From: Luzula sylvatica
Taxonomy: Eukaryota > Streptophyta > Magnoliopsida > Poales > Juncaceae
Assembly: GCA_946800325.1 (NCBI GenBank)
Contig: OX326961.1
Span: forward strand, 37,632,543 to 37,696,542
DNA: 64,000 nt
Reading direction: 5' to 3'
This document shows positions 22,719-34,003 of this stretch, piece by piece (within the stretch, counting starts at the first letter, position 1; each line of letters starts with the position of its first letter). The notes under the pieces are model-generated. The model saw only the letters and a program-made list of their open reading frames with translations. It was not told the DNA's origin and did no database searches. A program made the translations under genes and the position numbers.

Positions 22719-24021
22719 AACTCCCTCTTGGATTAAGACTTAATCAACTTGCCCATATGTCCAACATATGTCGTGAGATCTAACCACACGTGATTTCATT
22801 TTGGTTTGTCCAACAAACGTATTGGTGAGCATTATCTTGAGAATCCGATATGTTACGAAATCTTGGTGTGACCGTTGTAGGTTCGTCTAAGACTGGCAGT
22901 GGATATGGCAGCAATCCACAAGGTATTGCGAGCACTAGACTGCCGTTAATACCTACCCAGGATTAGAACGAAAAAGGTGGAGAACACCTTTATGAAGATG
23001 CAGTACATCTTCATACCTGGCTCAGATAAGTGTTACTAGTCCTCTTGTTCGCGATATCTTCCGATCAAATGAGTCACGGTGAAGTCTAAAACTTCAAGTC
23101 ATCCTCTTTTCTTTTGATCAGATACACTATTTTCTCGATAAGAATTAGATTGATAATAACAATGCGAACTCTACTGAGTTCCATCGAGCTTGGCCAAGCA
23201 TTTTATCAATCTCAATTCAATCGAGGGGCCCGAGAGATATCTCCCTCTATCCTTTTTCAAGGTTAGAAAGGAACAATTCCTATCTTGCAATCTCACATCC
23301 TTTGCCTATGCTAAAAACAATACCCAATAGTAATCTCTGCTACACAATTATGCGTAGGGTTAATTATATCAAAGCATTGTCTTTTCACATACTAGGTATC
23401 CGTGAGATCACTCAAGTATGAAGAACTAAACGCACTATCTGGATATGAGTTCGTCTCCAATGACTCTAACCATGTTACAAACTCATATAGTGGTCAGTCC
23501 AATATACGACGCCGCGTATATCCATATTCTAGAATCGACGCTACCGTCCCAGATCAGGTAAAACCTGATCATCTCATCTACGAATATGCCAGTGTATGTA
23601 AAAGTCTCCATTCAGTGAATGGACTACCTGGTTCAAACCTATGAACAACTTTATACACGAGGGACGTTTTAAAATTATATTCATCCCGTTTAGCGGTTTT
23701 ACTATCATTCAATTGACGAATCAATATGCCAGACTATGGCCATGCAACAAATTATTCTCAATTGACTCGATGCACTAAACTAGAATAAAATTCAAGGTCT
23801 ATCCGATTATTATAATCGAATAACCTTTCACACACTTTCTTGTTATTTAAAATTTTTGAAATATGAAGGTTTAGGTCATATAATGAATAATAATATAAAT
23901 ATCTGTCTCATAAACAAATACAATCCCAATAACACGCCTAGGGCATAATAAATGTTCTCCCACTTGCACTAGGCAGATCGAATCCCCTTATGCAATAAGA
24001 AACATAAATAAAACACCCAAT
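22719..24021 (-). other. copia 3' noncoding region and polypurine tract (copy C)
   Basis: The minus strand reads CCAAGAGGGAGTT directly before the LTR start, a good polypurine tract. The next 1.2 kb is noncoding. A second purine tract, AAGTGGGAGAACATT (complement of about 23950-23964), follows the pol stop. One copy of the 22 bp motif beginning GCCAGACTATGGCCATG lies near 23730 and recurs twice in the leader. Confidence 0.75.
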
Positions 24022-26660
24022 CTAACACTGCGATAGATATCCCAATCCTATCGCCCTAGCATGCTGCTCAAGCTTGGCACGTGATAGTGGCTTCGTAAAT
24101 GGATCGGCCACGTTATCATCAGTAGGTATCTTCATTATTTTCACGTCACCTCTCTTCGTAATCTCACGAATCAAGTGGTAACGCCGGAGTACATGCTTGG
24201 ACCTGTGATGCGCTCGCGGTTCCTTGGATTGTGCTATTGCTCCGTTATTATCACAATACACATCCATGGGACTCGAGATGCTTGGCATAACTCCAAGTTC
24301 CATCACGAACTGTCGTAGCCAGACAGCCTCCTTTGCGGCTTCCGAAGCCGCGATGTATTCCGCTTCAGTTGTAGAATCAGCCACCGTCTTCTGTTTGGAG
24401 CTTTTCCAAACAACAGCTCCGCCATTGAGCGTGAAGACGTAACCACTTTGAGATTGGAAATCGTCCGGGCAAGTTTGGAAACTAGCATCTGTATATCCTT
24501 GGATAACCAGATCTCTTTCCGCACCACCATAGACAAGAAACATATCTTTAGTATTCCTGAGATACTTAAGAATGCTCTTGACTGCGGACCAGTGAGCTTC
24601 CCCGGGATCAGACTGATATCGGGAAGTCACACTCAACGCATATACGACATCTGGTCTAGTACATATCATGGCATACATGATCGATCCTATAGCCGAAGCA
24701 TATGGGATCCGACTCATTCGCTCACGTTCAGCGTCCGTTGAAGGACACTGAGCCTTAGTGAGAGTGATGCCATGTGACATTGGCAGAAATCCTTTCTTGG
24801 ATTGCTCCATGTGAAACCTAGTTATCACTTTGTCAATATATGTACTTTGACTTAGTCCGAGAAGTCTCCTCGATCTATCTCTATAGATCTTCACACCTAA
24901 AATATAGGCAGCTTCTCCTAAGTCCTTCATTGCGAATTGACTATCCAAATATGCCTTAACCTGGTTAAGCATCGGGATGTCATTTCCAATTAGTAAGATG
25001 TCGTCCACGTACAAGATGAGGAATACAACCGAACTCCCACCGAATTTCTTGTATACACAAGGTTCCTCGATATTTTGAATGAAACCATACTTTGCGATAA
25101 CCTCATCGAATCGTATGTTCCACGCACGAGATGCTTGTTTTAATCCATAAATGGATCTCAAAAGCTTACACACTTTATTCGTATTCTTTGAGTCGACAAA
25201 ACCCTCGGGTTGTGTCATATACACATCCTCGGTAAGGTTCCCGTTAAGGAAAGCGGTTTTGACATCCATCTGCCATATCTCATAATCGTGATATGCAGCT
25301 ATCGCTAGAAGAATGCGAATACTTTTAAACATGGCTACTGGAGAAAACGTTTCATCATAGTCTATACCATGAATTTGCTTGAAACCTTTCGCCACCAGTC
25401 TTGCTTTAAAAGTGTGTACATTACCATCCATGTCGGTTTTCTTCTTGAAAACCCATTTGCACCCAACGGTCTTAGCACCATTAGGTAGATCAATAAGATT
25501 CCAAACCTTATTATCATACATGGACTGGATCTCGGTTTTCATGGCGTCATGCCATTTCGAGGAATCCAAGCTAGACATAGCACCTTTATAGGAGGTTGGC
25601 TCATCATCTAGAGTCAACTCATCATCGTCATTACTAATGAGAAATCCATATCTCTCAGGTTCTTGACGAATCCTACCAGATCTACGTAGAGCTTGTGTAT
25701 TAGATTCTGGTTCACCATCTAATGGTAACTCAGAATCTTGTTCCAAATCAACCTGTTCACGTTGTGGTTCTCGAATTTCTTCGAGATCAATTTTACTCCC
25801 ACTGACTTGACGATCTAGGAATTCCTTCTCTAAGAAGTGTCCACGTCGAGCCACGAAAACCTTGTTTTCGCACGGCAAGTAAAAGTAGTATCCTCTTGTT
25901 TCTTGAGGATACCCCACAAATAAACACTTGTCTGATCTTGGCTCGAGTTTTTCCGTCAATAACCTTTTGACGTATGCCTCGCAACCCCAAATCTTAAGAT
26001 AAGACAATGATGGCACCTTGCCATGCCATAATTCATATGGTGTCTTTTCAACCGATTTGGACGGAACTCTATTCAGTATATGAGCGGCCGTTTGAAGCGC
26101 GAAACCCCAAAATGACTTTGGCAAATCTATTCGACTCATCATCGAGCGAACCATGTCTAACAAAGTCCGATTCCTCCTTTCGGACACTCCATTCCATTGG
26201 ATTGTACGGGTGGAGTCCATTGTGATACTATACCACAATCTCGAAGATAGTCCTCAAACTCATAGCTCAAGTATTCGCCACCTCGATCCGATCGAATGGT
26301 TTTTACTTTCTTGCCCAGTTGAAGTTCTACTTCGTGTTGAAATTCTTTGAATTTCTCAAAAGTTTCACTTTTGTGACGCATTAAGTATAGATATCCATAT
26401 CTACTATAATCGTCAGTAAAAGTCACGAAGTAGCGATACCCATTTCTAGCCTCGACACTCATCGGTCCACATACATCGGAATGTATGAGTGCCAACACAT
26501 CTTTCGATCTTTCTCCTTTCTTGGAAAAAGGTGTCTTTGTCATCTTACCCATCAAACAAGATTCGCAATTTTCTATTGACTTTAAATCAAAAGAATCTAG
26601 TACTCCATCCTTTTGGAGTCTAGCAATGCGTTTCTCGTTTATGTGTCCCAGACGACAATG
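24022..26660 (-). pseudogene. copia pol: integrase, RT, RNase H (copy C)
   Basis: Read from 26660 down, the frame gives HCRLGHINEKRIARL (GAG-pre-integrase), CESCLMGKM, and integrase with HSDVCGPMSVEARNGYRY, FTDDYSRYGY and IRSDRGGEYLSYEF. A frameshift lies near 26210, after WTPP. The second frame runs to the stop at 24022 with NGVSERRNRTLLDMVRS, RT (CKWVFKKKTDMDGN, WQMDVKTAFLNGNL, LILYVDDILLIGND) and RNase H (GYTDASFQT, ADSTTEAEYIAASEA, YCDNNGAIAQSKEP). The YVDD catalytic motif is intact. Only the frameshift and one upstream TGA separate it from an open polyprotein, so it is young or recently active. Confidence 0.93.
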
Positions 26661-27968
26661 TCATGAGTATGTTTCATTTGTTTGAGTGGTATTTATGTTA
26701 TAAATGGACTGATTATTGTTGTTATTTTCTAAATCCAAGACATATAAACCATTTTCAACTAGAACATTACTAAAGAAAATGTCATTCTTGCGAATAAAAC
26801 AATCATTAGTACCAATAACTAATTCATATCCATCCGCAATAAGTCTCGAAACAGAAATAATATTCCTACTCAAAGTAGGTACATAACAACAATTATTCAA
26901 AACTAAAATAAGTCCATTTGGCAAAGTTAAATCATACGTCCCTTCGGCTAATGCTGCTACTCGAGCTCCATTCCCGACACGTAAATCAACTTCGCCACGA
27001 ATCAACGATCTTCTACTTCTTAGGCCCAGCATATTATTACAAATATGAGTCCCACATCCAGTGTCCAACACCCATGATGATAAAGTAAAGAAATAAGAAT
27101 CGATAACGGAAATACCTGATGCCGGTGTATCCGAGGAAGCGGTCTTTTGCTTGCTCTCCCTCAGGAAGATCTCGCAATCACGCTTCCAATGCCCCTCCTT
27201 GAGACAGTGGAAACACTTCTTGTCATCCTTGGTTTTCTTGCTCACGGGCTTAGGCGCAACCTTGTTGCCCTTTGCCTTCCTCTTCTTGTTATTGTTCCCA
27301 TTGTTTGGATTCTTCCCTTGAACCACCAATACCTCCGAAGTCCTAGACTTCATGTACCGCGGTTTCTTGTCACTTTCGAATGTTCTGAGCATTCCGAAAA
27401 GCTGGGGAATGGTCCTTGTCATGTCCGACATGTGGAAATGCGAAATGAACGAATCGAAACTCGGTGGCAGTGACAACATGATCAAATCAGTTTGTAACTC
27501 CAACTCAAATTTCATGCCAAGCCTCTCAAGATGATCGAAATATCCTTTCATCTTGAGAAGATGAGAGCTAACGGGCGTACCCTCTTGCATCTTGCATTGC
27601 GTCGCATTGCCAAGAGCTTGATACTTCTCCACCCTTGCTTGAACCTGAAACATCTCCCTGAGCTGTTTCATAATCTCGTATGCATCCTGTTTCTCAAACT
27701 GAATTTGATATTCAGGAGTCATAGTAGCCAACATGAGGCATGTGACATCATTCGAATCGTCCATCATGGTCGTATATTCGAATGTCTCATCCTCAGTTGC
27801 TGTATCCCCTGGCACAGGAGGGATAGGCGTCTCCAAGACATGTGCCTTTCCTTCCTGTCTCAGAACGAATCCCAGATTCCTCTGCCAGTCGAGAAAGTTC
27901 TTTCCGTTCATTCGTTCCTTTTCCAAAATGGAACGCAAACTGAAGCGGTTATTACTTGGTAATGCCAT
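26661..27968 (-). pseudogene. copia gag and protease (copy C)
   Basis: An ATG at 27968 opens 435 codons starting MALPSNNRFSLRSILEKERM. The gag (UBN2-type) domain covers roughly residues 20-215, with DWQRNLGFVLRQEGKAHVL and VTCLMLATM. A basic linker follows, then a CCHC zinc knuckle (CFHCLKEGHWKRDC, about 258-271), then protease with WVLDTGCGTHICNN (D-T-G active site, about 303). The frame ends at TGA 26661-26663, where relatives have Trp before HCRLGH, so a single nonsense change splits gag-pro from pol. Gag forms the RNA-packaging particle in the cytoplasm. Confidence 0.93.
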
Positions 27969-29339
27969 GAATTCTACAATTTTGAAAAATAATGTAATTA
28001 ATAACGTGGTCTTTCATATATTAAAATTCATTTTAAACAACTTGAAATACCCATTATTTTATCATTTCGAATAGCCCCCACTATTGAAATGGAGATTTGA
28101 TACCTTAAACCTCATAATGGACAAGATCCCTATTTAACGTATTTCTAAGGTGACTATGGTCAACCACTCAGAAAATACGTCACGTCGGGTAGGACGGTGT
28201 CCAATTATCTCCAAGATGATTCTTGCTCTATTCGCGAGGTCCAGTATTGAGTCCAACTCAAAACCAGAGTGTGTGTACCTCACTCCTTGCCCCAAATCCT
28301 TGCCTAGCTAGCGAATTGGTCAAGTCCAAACCACAAGTGGAGTATCATTCAATCAGCGAATTGACATGCCAGACTATGGCCATGCAACATGTCAACTCCT
28401 AATCAATGCATGCCTTCCTTGCTACGCACGTGTAAATCTGTGCCAGACTATGGCCATGCAACACAAATAAACAAATACTAGTTTCGAAGGTTCCACTTTG
28501 GGAGGCAATTTACTTGATTATTACGTGGGAGAATTTTTTTTTTTTTAAAAAAAAAATCATTTAATTTTATTCATTCACAAAGCAAATAAAATTACGGTAT
28601 AGCATATTGGCCTTTAAGTTTTATGAGCAATCGTAAAACCCTAAATTCCCAACCCTAAAACCCAAGATGATCTTTTGCTTTTCTTGAAGATCCAATCTTC
28701 GTGTCGTGTCGTGTCGTCTTGCCTTGAAGGTCCCTCTTCAAAACTAAACCTATTTTATTTTATTACAACTTTGGAAGACTCACCGGTCCCCACATAATTA
28801 AATAAAATACAATTTGGAAAGCTCACCGGCCCCCACACAACACACATACAAGCATTCACATACAATCATCCCCGTTTTAGGCTATATGCTATACCAAATC
28901 GAATTTATAAATTGGAAATTTTAAATTATTGGGCATTTTTGACAGAAATTTTTTTTTTTGTTGTCCAGAATTCAGTTCGTTCGAACGCAACTCCAAGTTC
29001 GTTCGAACGCATGACAAAAAAAATTTCACCTCAGGTTCGTTCGAACGCAACTCCAAGTTCGTTCGAACTAACCCTAGGGTTCGTTCGAACGAACGTTAAT
29101 CTGTCAATTTTATGAAAACCTGATTTCTTTGTCGTTTTGTTCCGAAAATCCAATTTTTCAACAGATCCAATCTGTTTAACACTTTAATAACGTCAAATAT
29201 CCAATAATTGATTTATTAAAAGTCTTCCTATCATTTATATTTGCTCAATTTTGTGTAATTTTGCAATTTAGCCCAAAAATTCTAAAATTTCCTAAATTCG
29301 AACTAAAACATCGATTTTCGATGGTTTTAACGAGCGATT
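27969..29339 (-). other. 5' leader of copia copy C with palindrome array
   Basis: 1.37 kb between the primer-binding site and the gag ATG, without a long frame. It contains two copies of the 22 bp motif starting GCCAGACTATGGCCATG (near 28370 and 28443) and five GTTCGTTCGAAC(G/T) palindromic units at 28975-29095. A long T/A run lies at about 28532-28559. Leaders hold packaging signals in this family, so these repeats are candidates; that is inference. Confidence 0.7.
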
Positions 29340-29351
29340 GCTCTGATACCA
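29340..29351 (-). other. primer-binding site (tRNA-iMet type), copy C
   Basis: The minus strand reads TGGTATCAGAGC, one base after the LTR end ACCCTACA. This is the standard plant retrotransposon primer site complementary to the 3' end of initiator methionine tRNA. It fixes the LTR boundary at 29353 and the element orientation. Confidence 0.9.
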
Positions 29352-29352
29352 C

Positions 29353-30966
29353 TGTAGGGTTACGCACACACTTATCAAAGTGTGCAGCGGAATTAGTTTC
29401 GCTTGCGTAACCTAATTCTACCGGGATCACGCTCTAAAACCATCCAGAAAGGAAGAGTTGGAGATAATTACTGTTGGAGAATATCCTCGACCCCGGGCCC
29501 GCGCAGCGGAATGAAGGCCCGGTCCGATTCCCCGATTCCCGAGATCACGCCATGACTTCGAGGGTACGATGCGAATAGAAGGATAGATCTATACCAGCGT
29601 GAAATTGATCACGCACGAAGGGTTGATCGCCGCCTTCTATCTCCTGTCACGTTGGTGACAATCCGCGCGTCCCATACCACGCGTCTTTCACCGTTCGTTG
29701 ACCGTCTTCTCACTCCTTGAGTCGATCACAATCCAAGAGCCACAATTGTCGCTCCTCTACTTGTATCCACCGTGAGTCGCAAGACGTCGGTCGCGGATGC
29801 ACCTGCCTAGACGATGCACCGGCGAACTTGCTCGATCGTTTGATTCTCTATTACTCGAGAAACTCCTTTCTCGATTTCTCTCTCTTCGCACCCTTTCACT
29901 CACTAAAGATCAAATCTGAATTTGCTCTTTTTCTTGTGTATATTGGGCAGAATAATCAATTGCTTAGAATGATTCAACTGATATGGATGAGAGAGAAAGT
30001 ATCCTATTTATACCTAATAGGATCAGGATTAGCCAAAAGGCATGTATATCCAATATACACCCTCTCACACAGAAAACTGCATGAACCTGGTCAGTATTCT
30101 GTCATTTCGAAATTGATAAATTTCTCAGACAGAAAATCACCCAACATAAAAGTTGTAGATAATCTAATTATTTACACAACCCAATTTGGCCCAGCCCAAT
30201 TGGAGTTCGTATGCAACAGTTATTACTGTTTTACTAACTGTATGTCATACTGTTGCACCCTTTCGGTATTTCACATAAACGACACTAATACTTCGTTCAT
30301 ATGAAATATATTTCTACATGAAGGTTATAGATAATCTAATTATCTATATAACCCAATTTGAACCATTCAAATCGGATTTTCCCACTGACAGTTATGGCCA
30401 CGAATGTACGACTACATTCGTTTATCCTTGTGTACACTTTTACGGTTGATCCTGAAACTGTATTTCCTTCAATTACCTCGTACAAGTTAGTATGTGTCGA
30501 TTACTTCTCCAAATCCGTGAACCTTCTCCAAGGAATGCTCGTGCAGTCCCTCTACTCGTGTCCACCTTTATTTCGACCGATCGGAAATCGTCAACGCCGT
30601 TCTAGTCGACGTCACGATTACTTCTCTCTAGATCCTTGCTCAATTCTCCCTCTCAATCACTCCAGATCTGATCTAGAATTTCTGTGGAAGAGAAGAGAGA
30701 AACGGCGGCTCAAAACCCAAGAAAAAGTTAGGTCAAAACGAAATCAGAATTATATATATATAGGAATTCAGTCCGTTCGAACGCACCTAAATGGTTCGTT
30801 CGAACGTATTTCGGTAGTTCGTTCGAACGAACCAAAATCTGACTGTCACGAATAAGTCCGTTCGAACGCACTCATATAGTTCGTTCGAACGAACCTAATT
30901 CTGACTGCAGAATTGCCTATTTATAAAAATTCTTCCAAGTTAATTCTTAAGCCATATTTTCTTTCA
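29353..30966 (-). repeat. 5' LTR of copia copy C, interrupted by a solo LTR
   Basis: In plus coordinates it starts TGTAGGGTTACGC and ends TTCTTTCA. Without the 1005 bp nested insertion it is about 609 bp, close to the 653 bp 3' LTR. It carries five TTCGTTCGAACG-type units at 30771-30895 that the 3' LTR lacks. Confidence 0.85.
29472..30471 (-). mobile_element. solo LTR of the copia A/B family (1000 bp)
   Basis: It is bounded by TGTTGGAG at 29472 and CCTTCA at 30471, with ATTAC duplicated at 29467-29471 and 30472-30476. The complement matches the copy A LTR throughout (start TGAAGGAAATACAG, TATA region, GC-rich 3' hairpin). No internal region remains. It inserted into the 5' LTR of copy C after that LTR was in place. 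Confidence 0.95.
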
Positions 30967-31790
30967 TAATTGTGCCCCTGAAAAATCATGTCTTGCACAA
31001 TTACTAAAATACCCCTTACATCCAGAATTTGAACTAGGGTTAGAGGATACCTGGTTAAAGGATCTTGACTCAAAACAAACATAAACCCGACCCATTAAGA
31101 ACAAACAACTCAATTGTACCACTTCCTTTCTTCCCAAAAATCGAAATCCTAATTTTTTTTTACCCTTTCTCGATGGAAACCTAATAGATGATCGAAACGC
31201 CATTATTCGAGCGGTCGAATCACCACGGCACCATCCTTGTATCCCAAAACCATCTATGAAACCCTAAAATCCAGAATTACTTCAACCCCCAAAAACTAGG
31301 GTTTCCACAAGGAAAGCTCAAATCAATCTTTCAATCGGTTTCCATGGCAGTAAATACGAAGCATGCTGCGAATTAGATTCGAAAATAGATTTACTACCTC
31401 AAAACTTCAAGCTCCTTGGTTTAGACAACTCCCCCACCACCTATCTCTGGCTGCCTTGATGAAAAAGACTTCGAAAACGAGCTCCTTTTCTTCTTTTCTC
31501 CTCTTGAATCACTTGTTTCCTTCATCTTCTCCAATCTCCTCTTCTTTCCTCTTCTTCTTCTTTCACCTCTCTCTAGAGCCACGAAACTAAGAGGTTATGG
31601 GACAGGATAGAAGGGTCTAGAGTCAAAGAATTATATTATACTCATGACAAGAGTTTAGGTGTGAAAGGGGTTAGGGATTTTTGTCATTTTTCCATTTTGA
31701 TCCATAATTTTCTTGTAATTATTTTCTATTCAGAATTTTCTTGTATTTAATTATTGATATAACACACATTATTTGTTTTGTTTGTTTAAC
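30967..31790 (-). repeat. dispersed repeat, related to 56530-57292
   Basis: From TAATTGTGCCCCTGAAAAATC to ..ATTGATATAACACA it aligns over its whole length with 56530-57292, with modest divergence. In the second copy it sits at the polypurine-tract side of a TGTCACGACC-type LTR. So it is probably the 3' internal part of that LTR family, in minus orientation. Short frames here are shared only weakly, so I do not call a gene. Confidence 0.7.
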
Positions 31791-32691
31791 ATTTTCGAAT
31801 CTTGCCGATGATGTGCGATTAAATAATTAGTACGTTTCAATAGAGCTAACTATTCAACAACCCCAATAATTATTGCTTTAAAATGTACAATGGTCATATG
31901 AGGCAAACTATTACAATCTTAGCTATATTTCCTATTATGCTTAAGGCTTGATTTAAAACTAAACGAAAAAATTATTTTGCCACGCTTTTTCAATATTTTG
32001 TACTAGATTTATCAACCATACAACACTTATCTAACTTTTAAAGTTTGTTAACCTCTATTTTCGGACTCTCGAAAATGTTGCGACTCACCCGTCGAATTCA
32101 CACAACCAACATAGAGCTGCTAATTCATGAAGCGACAGAAGAACATAGCAGCTACTCGATGCATACATTCCAACAAATACATTGCACCCCTATGAATTAA
32201 AATTTAAAATTACAAGTAACTGCAACAACAAACAAGCAAAAAACAAACCCGCGCAATTGCGCGAGCGAAGCACTAGTGTATTATCATTCAAGCAATAAGA
32301 TCGCAATATAATATATATTTTTTGTAAGACAATTAATATGATAATTCTTGGTACAAACATATCATCTATTTTTAGAAAATAATAAATTCTTGTAAGATAA
32401 TTAATGATAATATATGAGTATAATTTTCAAGCAAGTTTTGAAAATAATAATAAATTTTCAATTTTTGGTTTGTTTTTTTAGAACACATTTTTATTATTTT
32501 TTCAATAATTTTCTCCTAAAATAATTTTCGTATATTTTCTCAATTTTTAAATAAATGTTTTGTTTTTTCAATTTGAAAATAATATTTGAAAATCCGATTC
32601 TCCGATCCGATTCGGCCGATTCCGATCCGACTCGGGCAATTCTGACTCGATGGGCATCGAGCGATTCCGATCCCGATTCCGACTTTCAGAC
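31791..32691. other. AT-rich DNA with a Helitron-like 3' end
   Basis: Nothing coding is recognised. The only structured signal is the hairpin/CTAG at 32248-32276, listed separately. 32590-32690 has repeated GATTCCGATCCGA-type sequence. Confidence 0.45.
32248..32276 (+). other. candidate Helitron 3' terminus
   Basis: The palindrome CGCGCAATTGCGCG is followed after nine bases by CTAG and then T. A GC hairpin 10-12 nt before CTRR, inserted before T, is the Helitron 3' signature (family knowledge). I could not find a convincing TC 5' end upstream, so the element length is unknown. Confidence 0.4.
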
Positions 32692-33160
32692 CTATGCATC
32701 GTACAATGAAATTACATCAAAATTGGCCACCTGAACCCTAAATTTCAGAGCATAATGAAATTGCCATACTGGAAGCAAAATCGAAAGCAAAGCCTTGGGC
32801 GGCCTGGCCTTTGACCTAACTCCGTTGAATCGAAGAAAGAACCAAGGGAAGTCTGAGATAGCAAAGACAAATCGAGCCAAAAAAATACCAAAAAAGAGCT
32901 AATTTGCAGATTGACCCAAAATGAAAAAAACTCACATGAAAATGAGCTTTATCTGGCAATTTTGTTGTCGGAGTGGGAGCGCGCTGAAATCACTCGAGGA
33001 GGAAAGCTCGGCCTGGAAGGAAATGACCTCTAACGGAGGTGAACCCGTGCTTTCCTCCGCATCCATGGCGCGAGTTTTGCACATCATCTCCTTTGCATCC
33101 CGCTGCTCTGGCTCTTTTCCCTCTCGCTTTCGTCTAGGTTTTTCAAGCAATCGTAATGAG
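32692..33160 (-). other. possible 5' gene fragment, unidentified
   Basis: The minus strand has an ATG at 33150 opening MLEKPRRKREGKEPEQRDAK and continuing to about 32940, where CAT|GTGAGT resembles a splice donor. 32740-33000 has a diverged same-strand copy at 57430-57720. No family is recognised. It may be the start of a gene whose remaining exons are lost, or a repeat. Confidence 0.3.
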
Positions 33161-33720
33161 AAAAAAAAAAAGACAGATTTTTTATATCTACACTTTATCC
33201 ATCCAACGGTAGTAATCTCTTAAATCCAACGGCTGAAGAAATGGAAACGTGGAAGAAGGAGAGGCCGGCCCAATGTTTAAAAAATTGTCTATATTTTAAT
33301 TTTAATTTTAATTAGAATTAGAATTAGAATTATATCTATTTTAAGATAACTTCAACTTTATAAGCTTCTACATTAACCTACCTAAAAGTACATAAATCCG
33401 TATATTTGCCAAAATTTATCTACGTCTACCGCCTGCTTCTTTGCATTCTCTGCTCTCTCTCTTTAAATAAAGGGGTTATATTTTGAGCCTGCAAGCACAA
33501 AAATTCTCTTGGTGAGATGATAAAAAAGAGATGAGTGAATTAATTAGTATTATTAATTGACTCCATTAGAAATTTAATTGACTGTTTAATTAAATTCATG
33601 CATTAATTAACATGTACTAATATTAATCTATTAAAAATATTTACATGTCAACTAAACGTATTAATTAATATTAAGTTAAGTCAATTAAAAAAGCTAATCA
33701 ACACATTGAACCATTTTTTA
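33161..33720. other. AT-rich sequence upstream of the TPS gene
   Basis: No frame. Short TTAATTTTAATTAGAATTAG repeats near 33295-33330 and TTAATTAA-rich sequence follow. It is probably part of the distal TPS upstream region. Confidence 0.5.
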
Positions 33721-33873
33721 CCAAATTCATCGAGGGTGTTGAGATAAGTTTGGAAGGCCAACTACATTTTGCCAAATTCATCGGGAGTGTTGAGATGAGA
33801 TTGGGAGGCCAACTATAATTTTCCAAATTCATCGAGGGTGTTGAGATGAGTTTGGGAGGTGAACTCTATTTTC
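33721..33873 (+). repeat. three 51 bp tandem repeats in the TPS promoter
   Basis: Units start CCAAATTCATCG at 33721, 33772 and 33823, with few differences (GAGGGTGTTGAGATGAGTTT core). The array ends a few bases before the TATA box, so it lies in the proximal promoter and could multiply a regulatory site. That is inference. Confidence 0.8.
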
Positions 33874-33875
33874 TA

Positions 33876-33885
33876 TTATATAAAA
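33876..33885 (+). promoter_or_regulatory. TATA box of the TPS gene
   Basis: TTATATAAAA sits just after the 51 bp repeats and about 865 bp before the ATG. With a start near 33915, the transcript would have a short leader exon and then the leader intron that begins about 34004. Confidence 0.55.
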
Positions 33886-34003
33886 AGACGGTCCAGAAAA
33901 TCTCAAATTATTAACCCACATCTCAATCAAAGCAAGAAAATAGCGAAAGAAATCCTGTTCTCCTTGAATTCACTCACAGAGAAAAATTGGTGCTGTTTAT
34001 TGG

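Larger units (their letters stand above)
22066..30966 (-). mobile_element. near-complete Ty1/copia element, copy C
   Basis: Minus-strand order: LTR (30966-29353), primer-binding site (29351-29340), 1.37 kb leader, gag, protease, integrase, RT, RNase H, 3' noncoding DNA, polypurine tract, LTR (22718-22066). The RT and RNase H motifs are intact. Its 5' LTR contains a solo LTR of another family. The flanking bases do not match (ACAAA and TAATT), and the two LTRs differ over a long segment, so it may be recombinant. Confidence 0.92.

Noticed and set aside
24224..28074. Plus-strand frames of 65-143 codons across the copia C region
   Set aside because: All are antisense shadows of the minus-strand gag-pol.
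29717..30855. 195- and 165-codon plus-strand frames as genes
   Set aside because: They lie across the nested solo LTR and copy C LTR in antisense. No domain; explained by the LTRs.
32248..32276. Rho-independent-like terminator hairpin
   Set aside because: The context is plant nuclear DNA. The hairpin plus CTAG/T fits a Helitron end better, and no T tract follows.
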